Shown one piece after another: positions 46,401 to 57,645 of a stretch of DNA of 64,000 nucleotides. Position 1 is the first letter of the stretch, and every line of letters starts with the position of its first letter. Source of the stretch: Cladorhizidae sp. MBARI D1340-BT2 (taxonomy: Eukaryota > Porifera > Demospongiae > Poecilosclerida > Cladorhizidae). The notes beneath the pieces were generated by a model. The model was not told the DNA's origin and did no database searches. It worked only from the letters and a program-made list of their open reading frames with translations. The DNA lies in assembly GCA_028752905.1 (NCBI GenBank), contig JAQNBH010000010.1, positions 27,682,881-27,746,880 on the forward strand. Direction: 5' to 3'. A program made the translations under genes and the position numbers.

Positions 46401-49400
46401 GGCCACAAAAGATTCGATTGAAAGGAGCACCTCATGAGCAGGTCAGGGCAGAATCACCATCCACTCTTAAAAAAAAGTAGTCTTGATGAGGTGGCTAATA
46501 AAGATACCCGCTCCACTCACTGCCTCTAGCTTTCTTCATACATATATATATACCTAATAACAATTATTATTTTTAGCGGTATTTTTTTTTTTAATTTAAA
46601 TTTAAATTTTAAATTCGCAAGAATAAAACAGTTGGAATGACACCAATATAACAATCAGCTATCGAGTAAGGGGGGGGGGGGGGGGGGAGGGGGGCGGCGA
46701 AAGCGGGTAGGGGGGGGGGGAAGAGGGAAAAAAGTGGGGGGAAGCGGGGGGGGGGGGGGGGGGGGGAAGAAGAAGAAGGAAAAAAAGAGAATTTTTGTTG
46801 CTGCTTTCCTCTCTTCCTGTAACAAATCTTAAAACAAAGAAACTGAGCGCTTAGTTCTTCAAGAGCAATCGTCGTCGTGGCAATTCCAGGAAGCAGGAAT
46901 GCCTGTTGTGCAGCTTTCCTCTGAAGAAGAGCCTCCATAAATGCCACTAAGGCCAGGAGGAGTTCGTTGATGATTTATGGGGGAATTTTTGTTTGTCTCC
47001 CCCTCCCCCCCCCCATCCCCTCTCTCTCCTCCCCCTCTCAAATTAGGAGTAAAGTTTCATGAGTAGCTATACCAGTCAACTTCGCACTTGCAGGTAAGAA
47101 TTGCGGTGCTTCAGTTCGAATGCTTAAAAAAACAAAAAAACTCTGAGCAATTTCCAAGTTTGCTTCTGAAGGCACTTAGGCAGTTCCGAAGCGTCCGAGG
47201 AGCGGCTGCCCCAGGTGTCTCATCTGCCACAGGAAGTGCTGTGTAATGAATTTCTTAAAGGAATAATCCGACTGACTCCAGACTCAATGTTTCTCCTAGC
47301 ATTGTACATTGCTTGCTAATTTTGCCGGAGCATGTCGGTGCAGCAATGTAAGCCTATGGCAGCTGCAGTATTTTTTATTTATTCTGCAAGTCCATATTGG
47401 GACAGGCCCAGCAGGACACCGTGTGATCACCAACTTAGAGCAAGGTCAGACCGAGTTTGCTAAGTTTTTAGTAAAGGTTAGACTAAGTAGGCAGACATTG
47501 TGAGATGGCTTCTCTAACAACAACAGCCTGTGTTAACAATGTGTCTTAATGGCATCATTATTCTCTAATGCATGCATAATTAGGTGTAGTGATAATTAGT
47601 TCCACCATTAGGCCTTCTCGTGTCAATAATTTGAACCTCCCTCTTTGTCTACTTTTCCTAAAGGTGTGTGTGTGTGTGTAAAGTGAGAGTGAGGTGGGGA
47701 TGAAAGGGAGGAGGTGATGAGGGTGAGGGGGGGGGAGGAAAGAAGATTGCTATATATATTATATATTTGTGTAAAGTTGACATCCTGAAAAGTAGCTGAG
47801 GCAGCTGGTAAGGATCCATTTATCTCACTCTGAACTTGCAAATTGCACATCTGCTCTCTTTGTTGGTGACCACAAGGTTTCCTGCTCGGCTTCTCCCCAG
47901 ACTTGCAGCTGCTGCTTGATCACCATAGGCTTCCACCTCTGTAGTACCAGCACAGCGATGGACTCCACTTTCACCAACATGCTCCACCCCAAAGCAATAA
48001 GCAAAAACCACAGTCCAGAGTTTGTTGGATCCATGAATCTCATTACAACACTCCCTCTACTGGATCTCACAGTGCCACTTGAGAATTTACGCAAATTTCA
48101 TATTTTGATGCAAATCTATTATTACTCCTTTTGGAGCCGCAAACCTTGTAATTACTGGAGGATAGCTTCTGCACTAAAGTAAGGTCCTTTGTTAATGGCA
48201 ATTAATAGCCTAGAGCTAAAACCATAGCAACCCTACTTAATTAAGCATGGTCAATACATAAGCTTGTTGTCTAAGAACACTACATGTAGGTGGGTGGGTG
48301 GAACTGATTGGTAAAACTAATTGGATTTGGCTTGGAAAGTGACAACAAGCCTCAGATATTAATTGGCTCTAGGCTTGGGCTAAGTGGATGGTGGCAGTCC
48401 AAGGGAGGTTCCACTTGAGTTAGTTATGGCAAATTAGAGCAGGTTAGCAACGACAGTTGTATTCCTTATCGTGCCATTGTATAAGCATTTATTTTATATC
48501 TTTGGGATGGTGTTCTGGTGGTTCATTGGGAATGTTGACAGGGCATGTATTTATAGCAATATTGACCTCCAATATTGACCTCCTGCCAATGCCTTTGGCA
48601 CAAAGCCATGGAGGTGAGGAATTCCACTCTGACAGTGGACTTAGGCATCTACGTGAGAACCAAAAAAAATGGTGGAAAAATAGTAATTATTTTTTAGAAG
48701 TGCCTGCAGCAAAATTGACCCGATTGGTAATTAGTGGCAGGTATCATTACAATCCTGGAGGTGGGGGAGAATGTGTGTGTGTGTAGGGGGGGGGGGGGGA
48801 GGGGATAGATTTCAAGTTAATTATTTAGGAGGTTGTTGTACTTTGCAGTGGTTTTCTTCTGCTACAGTTAAAACTTTTGCAAATGGAGTTTCTCCGGTCA
48901 GGCTGGCTCATACTAGCCTCACGTGCCGGATGCTACGTTATATTCACATCTGATTGCTACAGCCCGGTTCTCATGTGCTAGGCACAGAGTGTCGATGCTG
49001 TGATCCTATTGGTCACTGTTATTATGTGTCATTATCGGCTTAAATAATAGTATGCAAGGGATTAAATTACGCCAGTTCCTACACAAATATTTCACACATG
49101 CTACGAGAATAACTCTTGGGCATGCCAGAGCTTGAGACATGCCAGAGCATGTTGCACTGGCACATCACGCCTGGCTAGAGTCACGAGACGTCTAGTTACC
49201 TGTCTCCGGCATCTGTACGCCAACCACATGCCTAGCTACTACAGCGATGAGGGGTGTCGTCCAGGTGCGGTCGAGTCAACACATGCTGAACCATTATAGT
49301 GAAGGGTATGAGGTTGGAAGGAGGGGGGGGTACAGAACAGAATATTGGAACACCCTCAGAATATGATTGCTTGATGGTAGAAAACTGAATCCCTTAAAAA

Positions 49401-50396
49401 GTGTTCCTAGATACTCGCTTCTCTCTAGTATAGCAAGGAAAAGAAAGACTGGCTGCCCCTCGTAGTTCCCACGGGAGTATGGTGAGGTGCGGTCTAAAAG
49501 ATAGATAGGAAAATGGAAGGACAAAGGATTGTGGGGTGTTTATATGGCCTAATTAGAGAGTAATGATTAGCAAAAAAATATACAAACTAACAAACAAACA
49601 TACAAAAACAGGAAGTCATAATATCGAGGCAGTGAATTGATGATCCTTCCCTCTTTTCCCTCTTCCCACCCCATCACAATGTACCAATGAGGGTTGAATC
49701 ATCCGAATGCTTACTATTTACAATTTGCCTGCAGAGTGCTCCACAAGAACAGACCAGCCTGGCCTGCAGGATAGCAGTTACCAGCCTGGCCTGCAGGATA
49801 GCAGTTACCAGCCTGGCCTGCAGGATAGCAGTTACCTCACTAGGGCTGGCCTGCAGGATAGCAGTTACCTCACTAGGGCTGGGCCTGCAGGATAGCAGTT
49901 ACCTCACTAGGGCTGGTCCTGCAGGATAGCAGTTACCTCACTAGGGCTGGCCTGCAGGATAGCAGTTACCTCACTAGGGCTGGCCTGCAGGATAGCAGTT
50001 ACCTCACTAGGGCTGGGCCTGCAGGATAGCAGTTACCTCACTAGGGCTGGCCTGCAGGATAGCAGTTACCTCACTAGGGCTGGCCTGCAGGATAGCAGTT
50101 ACCTCACTAGGGCTGGGCCTGCAGGATAGCAGTTACCTCACTAGGGCTGGCCTGCAGGATAGCAGTTACCTCACTAGGGCTGGCCTACAGGACAGCAGTT
50201 ACCTCACTAGGGCTGTGCCTGGAGGATAGCAGTTACCTCACTAGGGCTGGCCTGCAGGATAGCAGTTACCTCACTAGGGCTGGCCTACAGGACAGCAGTT
50301 ACCTCACTAGGGCTGGGCCTGCAGGATAGCAGTTACCTCACTAGGGCTGGCCTGCAGGCTATTATTTTATTTTTTTTGTTATTGTTTATTTTATAT

Positions 50397-50443
<47 letters not shown>

Positions 50444-51801
50444 TTCATTTATATTATTTATATATTTAGGGAGGGATGTGGAGGGGGCGTATTGACGCAT
50501 CCTAACTCTAAAGGAGTGGGCCTGTGCTATGGCAGAAACCAGCTTCATCGGCAACTTTAACGCTAGACTAATTCGGTTGATGGGCACTAGAAAGGAAAGG
50601 CTTGGCCACTAAAGACGAGGGAGGAATTTGGCATAATTCATGGACGTGACTCGCTGCACCTGCGGAGGACTTCCTATTAAAGTCCAATTTAAAAAACGAT
50701 TCTTTCGCTAGATTATTTAATAACCAATTGTACATTTTTGTCTCAGGATTACCTTTGCTTTGTGAAAACATCGTTAGCTAGAGTGATTTAATACCTCGTT
50801 ATCACCACCTCATGCTAAGTATGGTCAATGCTATGTGCCTGGGGGGGGGGAGGTGATCAGGTTTTTAATTAGGCTTTATTATTGTAGCACCTCAACCCGA
50901 GCCTTATCTGATAATTGCCAACCGTGATGCAATCTACCGTGTGAATTTGGACGAGAGTGATTTCCAAGCAGTGGTAAACGGAAGCTCCCTAGTGACGAAC
51001 ACTGTTGCCATTGACTTCGATATCAGGTGAGGGTGGAAGTAATTCTGTCCCAGTGAGTGGAGCTTAAGTTTAGGGCGAGTTAACGTTGCTTTACACCAGC
51101 AAGGTGTATTGCAGCCTAGCAAAGGAACGGGAAATCTCTCAGCAGTTCTATGGTGGATAAATTTTCGTTATTGGTTTAGTCCTGAGAAAGTTATAGATGT
51201 TCTTAATGTCAGATATTCGGCAAGCACCCATTAATTAGCAGGGGTGTGTCTGCCTAATATGCATCCCCACATGCTGTTTGTCTTATCCAACATCCAGTCG
51301 TGCCAAAACCCGACCACATCCCCGACACCGTTGAACAGCTGCGAGTTCTACCACTCTTTTTGATGTGTAATTCGAGGGGTTGCACTTATACGTGATAAGA
51401 ACTGCCTCTGGTGGCCGGGTAACACTGACAAACTTCCTTGCCATGGTTACACACCATCGAGACCTAAAGCAATGAAATGATGCCCACTGTCTTTGTGTGT
51501 GTGTGTGTGTGTGTGTTTGTGTAATGCATCAGGAGAAGCGTGCCTTCATGCTTTCTTTCTGGGAGGGGCAGAGGCGGGATTGAATCATACTTCCCCCCCG
51601 TCCCATCTTACATAAAATCCTAAAAAGTACAGGTCGTTTCTATGACTACATGACATGTAATGTTGGGCTGGGGGAAATGCCTGTCGTTAGGATAATGAAA
51701 CAAGTGCTTAGTGTTGTACATAACTGTACATATATTTCAATTGCACTCTCCTATAAGAGAGACCCTCGTGGTTGTGTACATTTTGGAAGCATTGATAAAC
51801 A

Positions 51802-51832
<31 letters not shown>

Positions 51833-54800
51833 CATCACGCTGCCTACCGGATATGATGAAATGGCGTCCTCAGGAGAAACTACCTGTTCTGGTCGGACGT
51901 GTCATCCAAGAGAATCATCAGAGCCAATCTAAACGGCTCGGAGCCGGAAGTCCTGGTGGACAATGGGCTGACCATAGCTGGTAAATTGCAGGCATAGCCA
52001 CAGAGACAACCAGCTATGATACCTTACCATACGAGTGTCCAATTTTGGGGAGACAGATAAGAGTTTGTCCGCAGGTCTCTTCCCTGGCTTCCACTATGAC
52101 ATCATTGCTCTACGAGATGAGAGTTACGTGTGGCGAATTTATCTGCTTAATTGTGTGCGATTTCTTATTCAGCCATTTTATCACTGTTAGCACTTCGGGG
52201 TTAAGGAATAGGCCTAGGATTTGTAGGCAGGTAAAGGGGTTAAAACACGATTGTGTGTGGGGGGTGGTGTCGGTTCATTTGGAATTGACCTCTCACCTCC
52301 AAGTATCTATCGCTATGGCAATGCTAGTCAGCCTTTTTTGTGTAAAAAATGCCATTGAAGCAGTTTTTATCGTGCCTCATTTTTATTGGTAGATGGGCTG
52401 GCGTGGGATTGGCTGAATGAGAAGCTGTACTGGACCGATTCCAAGCACAGAGAAATAGAAGTTTATGACATCCTTACCAAACACAGAAAGCAACTTGTGC
52501 AGACTGGGAATGGGACTACACCCAGAGCTTTGGTACTGGATCCTAACACAAGGTATATTCCGGTTCCAAAAACAATATGCCTCTCTCTATCATTCTGTGA
52601 AGTACGGTGTGCGTAACTATTGTGAATGTGACATACAATTTCCATGGATACCCAAGCAGCATCATTCATGGTTATAGAAGTTTGTCCATGAGCTTTGGTA
52701 CTGGATCCTAATACACGGTTCCAAAATATGTGTGCGAGCTCAGTAATGACACTGAGGTTGGTACCAATAATTATCTGTAAGGGCTTATATGAGAGCGCAG
52801 TGCTCATAATTGTTCAAGGATGTATAATGATATTTTATATTCACTTTATATAGAGATAGTGTCTAAAGCTTTTAATTGGCGGTAGTTTAATTTAGCTCTT
52901 TGGTAATTGTCAAAATTTAATGCTGCTGAACATTATTTTAATATTTGAATTTAAAAATTTAAAAATAGCGATTTGTACATGCATGATGTTAAGATGGAGA
53001 GAGAAGATCCAGGCAGTGTTCAAGAGAGAGGAAGGAAGCTTGGGCATCCGTAGATACCCTTGGTTGATTTTATCTACCGTCCCCATGCACCCGCACTGGG
53101 AAACCAATCTCAACATCCTGTTCCCCTGTCTCAGGTTCCTCTACTGGACCGACTGGGGAGACGTGGCAAAGATTGAACGTATGAGCATGGACGGAACGAT
53201 GAGAGAGACTCTTCACAGCACTTCCCTCTCCTGGCCGAATGGACTCACCATCGACTACACCACTCAAACACTCTACTGAGTCGATGCCAAGCTGGACAAA
53301 ATTGAAAGCTCCTTCGTGAATGGGTCGAACCGCAGATTGGTCTCCACCACCTTCATCTTGCACCCGTTCGCTGTGGTTTTCTTTGATGCTGTGCTGTACT
53401 GGAGTGACTGGACGTTCAAGCAGGTGGTCTATGCGCCACTCTCGTCGGTCGAGAATGTGGTTGGGCTGGTACCGGTTCTGTCAAACAAACCCATGGGTCT
53501 GCGGGTGGTTGCCATGGAAATACAGCCCATCGGTGAGTGCTTGTTTGTTTGTTTGTTTGTTTGTTGTTGTTGTTGTCATTTGTTTAAGTTCATTCTTTTT
53601 CACAGAGATAAAAAATTTGCGAAGGCTCTAATTATTCACTTGCTTTAGAACTTTCCATCCACACACGCTGTAGCCTGCTGTTTGGCAGTACTCACTCTGA
53701 AAAATCTGATAATATCCATTTTAAATTAAGACTTCCTTGAAAGGTGACACGCAACCAGTTCACTTCTCCCTCTAGAAGCTTAATAAAGGATTTTATGACC
53801 AAGGTCTTGCCCAAAGAAAGCCTAATCATGTTGGTGGGAAGTTGGTGGGAACATTCGCTATTAATATTTGCTACGATCGTTTTTAGCCAAGAACCACAGT
53901 GAGCATCATTATAGTGTTAATGCCACTGAAGAACAACATTGAGGGGAGTCCCCACGACTAATCACTCGGGGCACCCAAAATTATTTTAGCCCTCTCAATT
54001 CAGCAAGCTGTCAGTAAAATAATTATAGGCAATTGTGGCTCCACTTAGTTTAAGTGTCTTAATATATAATGTGCGGTTGTGCTGAACAACGGGGAAAAGG
54101 ATGATGAAAGTCAAGCTAAGATGGAAGCCTGACAGAGGTAGAAGTTCAACTTGGAGGCCCAGCAAAGATGAAAGCTCAGTATGGAAGTTTAGTTAAGATG
54201 GAGGCTCAAGATGGAAGCTTAAGTAAGATGGAGGTTCAAGTTGGAAGCTTAGGTTAGATGGAGGCTCAAGATGGAAGCTTAGGTAAAATGGAGACTTAAT
54301 ATGGAAGCTCAGGTCAGATGAAGGCTCAAGATGGAAGCTCAGGTCAGATGAAGGCTCAAGATGGAAGATCAGGTCAGATGAAGGCTCAAGATGGAAGCTT
54401 AGGTCAGATGAAGGCTCAAGATGGAAGCTCAGGTCAGATGAAGGCTCAAGATGGAAGCTTAGGTCAGATGAAGGCTCAAGATGGAAGCTCAGGTCAGATG
54501 AAGGCTCAAGATGGAAGCTCAGGTCAGATGAAGGCTCAAGATGGAAGCTTAGGTCAGATGAAGGCTCAAGATGGAAGCTCAGGTCAGATGAAGGCTCAAG
54601 ATGGAAGCTCAGGTCAGATGAAGGCTCAAGATGGAGGCTCAAGATGGAATCTCAGGTCAGATGGAGGCTCAAGATGGAAGCTCTGGTCAGATGGAGGCTC
54701 AAGATGGAAGCTCAGGTAAGATGAAGGCTCGAGATGGAAGCTCAGGTAAGATGAAGGCTCAAGATGGAAGCTTAAGTAAGATGGAGGTTCAAGTTGGAAG

Positions 54801-57000
54801 TTTAGGTTAGATGGAGGCTCAAGATGGAAGCTCAGGTCAGATGAAGGCTCAAGATGGAAGCTCAGGTCAGATGAAGGCTCAAGATGGAAGCTCAGGTCAG
54901 ATGAAGGCTCAAGATGGAAGCTTAGCTGAGCCCAAAACCTGACAGCTGCCAGGTTCTCACACATGATGGTGGGCAGCAGTTCTGTGGTCAGCAGTAGCCA
55001 TTGTGTTGCTAGCTGTGTGCCTACAGACTTCGTACATAACATCATAACTCTGACAAAGCCAGTTGAGGCACTGCCGAGGTTAACTCCACTTATCCTAAGA
55101 TACTCTATAATGACATGGGAGAGGAGTCCGTTGCCGAGACATCTATAATATAGGATAATGTTTAAATGATTTTTTACTCAAAATGTGTACCTGTGGCCAT
55201 CGCACGCTCAATATTTTCAAAGTTTTTTTCCACCACTTTTTTTTACTCCCATTTCCACGAAAATAAGGGAAAACACTTCCTCTTAAGGCGGTTTCCACTT
55301 ATAAGTCATCCATTTATTAGAATGTATAGACCGACACTTAGAGCGTCTCCGCTAATTGGTAAATTCCACTCAATTAGAGTTTGTTCTGAGACAATGGCCG
55401 CTGGCAAATGCTGACAGTCTAGCATCAACCTTGGTGTCACTGGTCACTAATTGGAGAAAAGGAAGTGATTACACAGCCTTGGAGTGTGTGTGTGTGAGAG
55501 AGTACAGCGCGAAGACCGAGAGTGAAGGGAGGTGTCTGAGCGATCAATGAAGCACCGCTGTATTCGAAGGGTTACCAAAGCTCCCCCCCCTCCTCCCCCC
55601 CCAAATAAATTAGGTACCCAAGTAGAGGGAGCACTAAATGAGGGCAAGCAGAACTGGAGAGCGTCTACCATTACCCTCGTCCCCTTCTCCCCCCTCCCCC
55701 CCAACCTGGCTTGGACTAGGCATGTGCTTGTATATTTCATCGGATGCCTTGACGACGCACTTCCTCCTCCAGGGAAACTAGCTCGTGCTCAACAAATGCA
55801 TGCATAAAAAATATCGTACAAAGTGAAAAAAGCGGGGAAAAGGCAAGGAGCTGGATGAAGTTACAAACTAAAGTTTGCTGGACCTCTCCTGCTAATTGTT
55901 TGATGGCTTCCAGTTCCTCCACTCAGCCATCGAGGTCAGTGAAAAGGTGACTAGAATTCCTCGGCTTCTTGACTCGGAGGCAAGGTGTGCGATTTTTTTC
56001 TGGTGCTTTTTCAGCTGTCACCTCTCCTCGCTTTAGCAGTGAGAGTCACCGTCTTCACTGGGATCTGTTGCCATGGGAACTTCACTGAGAAGGGATGGTA
56101 TCGAAGAGAAGTAAAAGATTCGAGGAAAGCCAGTTTTATTAGTAGTGTTTGCTGCCAGGGGCAATACTATTGCTAGAGGGACTCAACATTCTAAGCACGA
56201 ATTTCTAATAAGGACGTAATGCTGCACAAAATATCACAAAGTTGCTGTTCAAATTTAAAATCCGAGCATGATCTAATTAAAGGAAAGTCGATAAGAAGCT
56301 TTTCACAAGTCATTTAAATTAGTCAAGTGATTCAAGGGACCATCTATTGGCAGCTCTCAATATTTCATGGCAGCCAACACTATCCAAGGCTCTTACTTTA
56401 GTGTAAGCCTGGCACTCATATGGGGGGGGGGAAGTAATAAACTATTATTAGCGTGCATTATGTCTATTTGAAAACCTCCAAGATTTCTTCAAAGGGAGCA
56501 ACTCTCTTCTGATCCTTCCACCTTTTATTAATTTTTACAAAAGTGATAAAATAATCCCAGGCACACCAAATATCCCCCCTTCCCAAGTCACCCACACCAC
56601 TCCCATGTCTGCCACGTTCCCCTCCCATGTCTGCCACGTTCCCCTCCATGTCTGCCACGTAACCCACTCCACTCCCCCGAAGCAATAATGCTGTACAAGA
56701 CCTTGCAACAATCAGACGTCATGCACATATGTTGCAGGGAATGAAGATCTGTCTTAAACCTCAGACTTAAATATTCCAATTCCATTCCATCCATTTCTAG
56801 CCATTTCCTTTTCTCCCCAGCCGCAGCGAACCCGTGTTCAGAGAGCAACTGCAGCGACTTGTGTCTCCTGTCTGCCTCCAGCGATTCCTCTTTCTCCTGC
56901 CAGTGCCCCGAGGGCAAGGTCCTCGACAACTCTGGGACGTGGTGCATCAGCAGTAAGTTATCCTCCTAATTATGGTTGGTTGGCGTAGCAAATTCAAAAC
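43283..57000 (+). CDS. LDL-receptor-related protein gene, partial (linker, YWTD propeller, EGF)
   Basis: Gene-level entry for the six exons listed below. LDLR-family receptors are endocytic or signalling membrane proteins built from LDLa, YWTD-propeller and EGF modules. Here one propeller and its trailing EGF are complete apart from an in-frame TGA. All five internal junctions are in phase (1, 2, 1, 2, 1 in order). The linker and the absence of visible LDLa repeats in the window leave the subfamily open. Neither the 5' end nor exons after 56952 were recognised. Introns contain the large satellites at 44-46, 49.7-50.4 and 54-55 kb. Confidence 0.85.
43745..43935 (+). repeat. 39-bp repeat, short inverted block
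   Basis: About five copies of a 39-bp unit containing CACTGTTGGTTCTAGCCTCT. It is the reverse complement of the unit in the large array at 44455-46195, separated from it by about 520 bp. Intronic in the LRP-like gene. Confidence 0.95.
44455..46195 (+). repeat. 39-bp minisatellite, about 44 copies, 702-bp higher-order repeat
   Basis: Unit core GAGGCTAGAACCAACAGTGA. Since 39 is divisible by 3, the minus strand is open for over 600 codons as a 13-residue repeat ([13 protein letters not shown]), but it is a satellite, not a gene: no splice sites, no start context, and the plus strand carries the repeat equally. Rare unit variants recur exactly 702 bp (18 units) apart, for example AACAGATAGATGC at 44844 and 45546 and GTGCATA at 44994 and 45696, so a block of 18 units was itself duplicated. 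Confidence 0.96.
46202..46342 (-). CDS. Unidentified coding-like fragment ending in a stop
   Basis: A 46-codon minus-strand frame, closed by stops at both ends, reads [18 protein letters not shown] and then [19 protein letters not shown]. Codon usage and residue mix look protein-like and it ends in a natural-looking stop, so it could be the last exon or the C-terminal remnant of a transposon protein. I do not recognise the family. It lies at the end of the 39-bp array, on the strand opposite to the LRP-like gene. Confidence 0.3.
   Translation of the reverse strand, partial: RHFKDELSTKLPNYSHCQKAMVQLQVDINERMLPAEPMKVFSIKVP
46343..49750. other. LRP-like intron with homopolymer-rich stretches
   Basis: Holds G/A-rich tracts at 46668-46790, C-rich 47000-47040, (GT) at 47660 and poly-G at 48787-48800. 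Several open frames (for example minus strand 48094-47825) have no recognisable domain. A splice-like bounded frame at 47390-47480 reading [20 protein letters not shown] could be an undetected exon, but phase and family are unknown. Confidence 0.4.
49753..50357 (+). repeat. 33-34-bp minisatellite (CTGCAGGATAGCAGTTACC)
   Basis: About 18 copies with core CCTGCAGGATAGCAGTTACC plus TCACTAGGGCTGG; early copies lack the CACTAGGGCT segment. Intronic in the LRP-like gene. Confidence 0.95.
50390..50460. repeat. (TTTA)n microsatellite
   Basis: Near-perfect TTTA tetranucleotide run directly after the 33-bp array. Confidence 0.95.
50888..51026 (+). CDS. LRP-like exon: propeller blade 1
   Basis: A 139-nt exon encoding [20 protein letters not shown] then DSS-like turns and [26 protein letters not shown] is the standard first strand of a YWTD propeller (compare the family pattern LLFANRxxIRxVxL). 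Acceptor is TTGTAG|C (phase 1) and donor TCAG|GTGAGG (phase 2). Confidence 0.9.
51874..51980 (+). CDS. LRP-like exon: propeller blade 1-2 (FWSD)
   Basis: A 107-nt exon encoding [20 protein letters not shown] then [19 protein letters not shown] is a YWTD-class motif and IxRANLNG the following strand. It enters in phase 2 (AG|G gives Arg) and exits in phase 1. Confidence 0.92.
52393..52552 (+). CDS. LRP-like exon: propeller blade 2-3 (YWTD)
   Basis: A 160-nt exon encoding [20 protein letters not shown] then [20 protein letters not shown] and [13 protein letters not shown]. It shows the canonical DGLAxDWxxxxLYWTD and PRALxLDP signatures. Acceptor TTGGTAG|AT, donor ACAAG|GTATAT; phases 1 and 2 match. 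Confidence 0.96.
52686..52728 (+). repeat. Partial duplicate of the preceding exon end
   Basis: GAGCTTTGGTACTGGATCCT followed by AATACACGGTTCCAAAA repeats the end of the 52393-52552 exon and the start of its intron (52527-52575), with the splice donor deleted. A local non-functional duplication inside the intron. Confidence 0.85.
53135..53532 (+). CDS. LRP-like exon: propeller blades 3-6, with in-frame TGA
   Basis: A 398-nt exon encoding [20 protein letters not shown], then [18 protein letters not shown], stop, [20 protein letters not shown], then [20 protein letters not shown] and [14 protein letters not shown]. The family pattern at the stop is LYWxDAKLDxIE, so TGA at 53277-53279 replaces the Trp codon TGG. 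The frame continues perfectly on both sides and both splice junctions keep phase (2 in, 1 out). Without the stop the exon would supply four blades of an otherwise complete propeller. The cause may be a nonsense allele, sequencing error or recent loss. Confidence 0.92.
54130..54925 (+). repeat. 30-bp minisatellite (CAAGATGGAAGCTCAGGTCAG)
   Basis: About 25 copies of a 30-bp unit with core GATGGAAGCTCAGGTCAGAT and a following GAAGGCTCAA; the edges degrade. As 30 is divisible by 3, both strands are open with a 10-residue repeat ([10 protein letters not shown] on minus, [10 protein letters not shown] on plus); these are not genes. Lies in the intron between the propeller and EGF exons. Confidence 0.95.
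54926..56820. other. LRP-like intron, no further exon recognised
   Basis: Unique sequence with C-runs near 55585-55600 and 55690 and a G-run near 56422; no domain-bearing frames. Near 56590-56660 TCTGCCACGTTCCCCTCC is repeated three times. Confidence 0.45.
56821..56952 (+). CDS. LRP-like exon: EGF-like domain after the propeller
   Basis: A 132-nt exon (acceptor TTCTCCCCAG|, donor AGCA|GTAAGT), phase 1 at both ends. It encodes [20 protein letters not shown] then [19 protein letters not shown]. The six-cysteine spacing, with C-x4-C-x3-C and CxC, is the EGF module that closes a propeller in LDLR-family proteins. Its phase follows on from the propeller exon. Confidence 0.92.
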
Positions 57001-57114
57001 TGATGAGTCTACGGCGTTACTATGGCGTTACTGCCCCTAATTGGCTCTAGTGAGATGATGCAAAAGTGAATGTGCATTAGCTGATGCTCATTGTGTTAGT
57101 GCTTGTTACCTCCA

Positions 57115-57645
57115 GGCTGGGGCAGAGGGAGAGGGGGTAGAGGGAGAGGGGGCAGAGGGAGAGGGAGCAGAGGGAGAGGGGGTAGAGGGTGAGGGGGCAG
57201 AGGGTGAGGGGGCAGAAGGTGAGGGGGGCAGAGGGAGAGGGGGCAGAGGGAGAGGGGGCAGAGGGAGAGGGAGCAGAGGGAGAGGGGGTAGAGGGAGAGG
57301 GGGCAGAGGGAGAGGGAGCAGAGGGAGAGGGGGTAGAGGGTGAGGGGGCAGAGGGTGAGGGGGCAGAAGGTGAGGGGGGCAGAGGGAGAGGGGTAGAGGG
57401 AGAGGGGGCAGAGGGAGAGGGGGCAGAGGGAGAGGGGGCAGAGGGAGAGGGGGGGCAGAGGGAGAGGGGGCAGAGGGAGAGGGGGTAGAGGGAGAGGGGG
57501 CAGAGGGAGAGGGGGCAGAGGGAGAGGGGGTAGAGGGAGAGGGGGCAGAGGGAGAGGGGGCAGAGGGAGAGGGGGCAGAGGGAGAGGGGGCAGAGGGAGA
57601 GGGGGTAGAGAGTGAGGGGAGGCAGAGGGTGAGGGGGCAGAGGGA
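57115..57645 (+). repeat. 15-bp G-rich minisatellite (GGGGGCAGAGGGAGA)
   Basis: About 34 copies of a 15-bp purine-rich unit with variants GTAGAGGGAGA, GCAGAGGGTGA and GAGCAGAGGGA. Minus-strand frames reading Pro-Leu and Ser-Pro repeats are artefacts. Purine asymmetry and G-runs favour R-loops or G-quadruplexes. Confidence 0.95.

Noticed and set aside
47825..48094. 89-codon minus-strand ORF with a hydrophobic stretch
   Set aside because: No domain, splice context or repeat relation recognised; overlapping open frames on both strands suggest chance.
53277..53279. Selenocysteine or stop-codon readthrough at the TGA
   Set aside because: The position is a structural Trp in the propeller, not a redox site, and no SECIS element can be recognised; a nonsense change or error is simpler.
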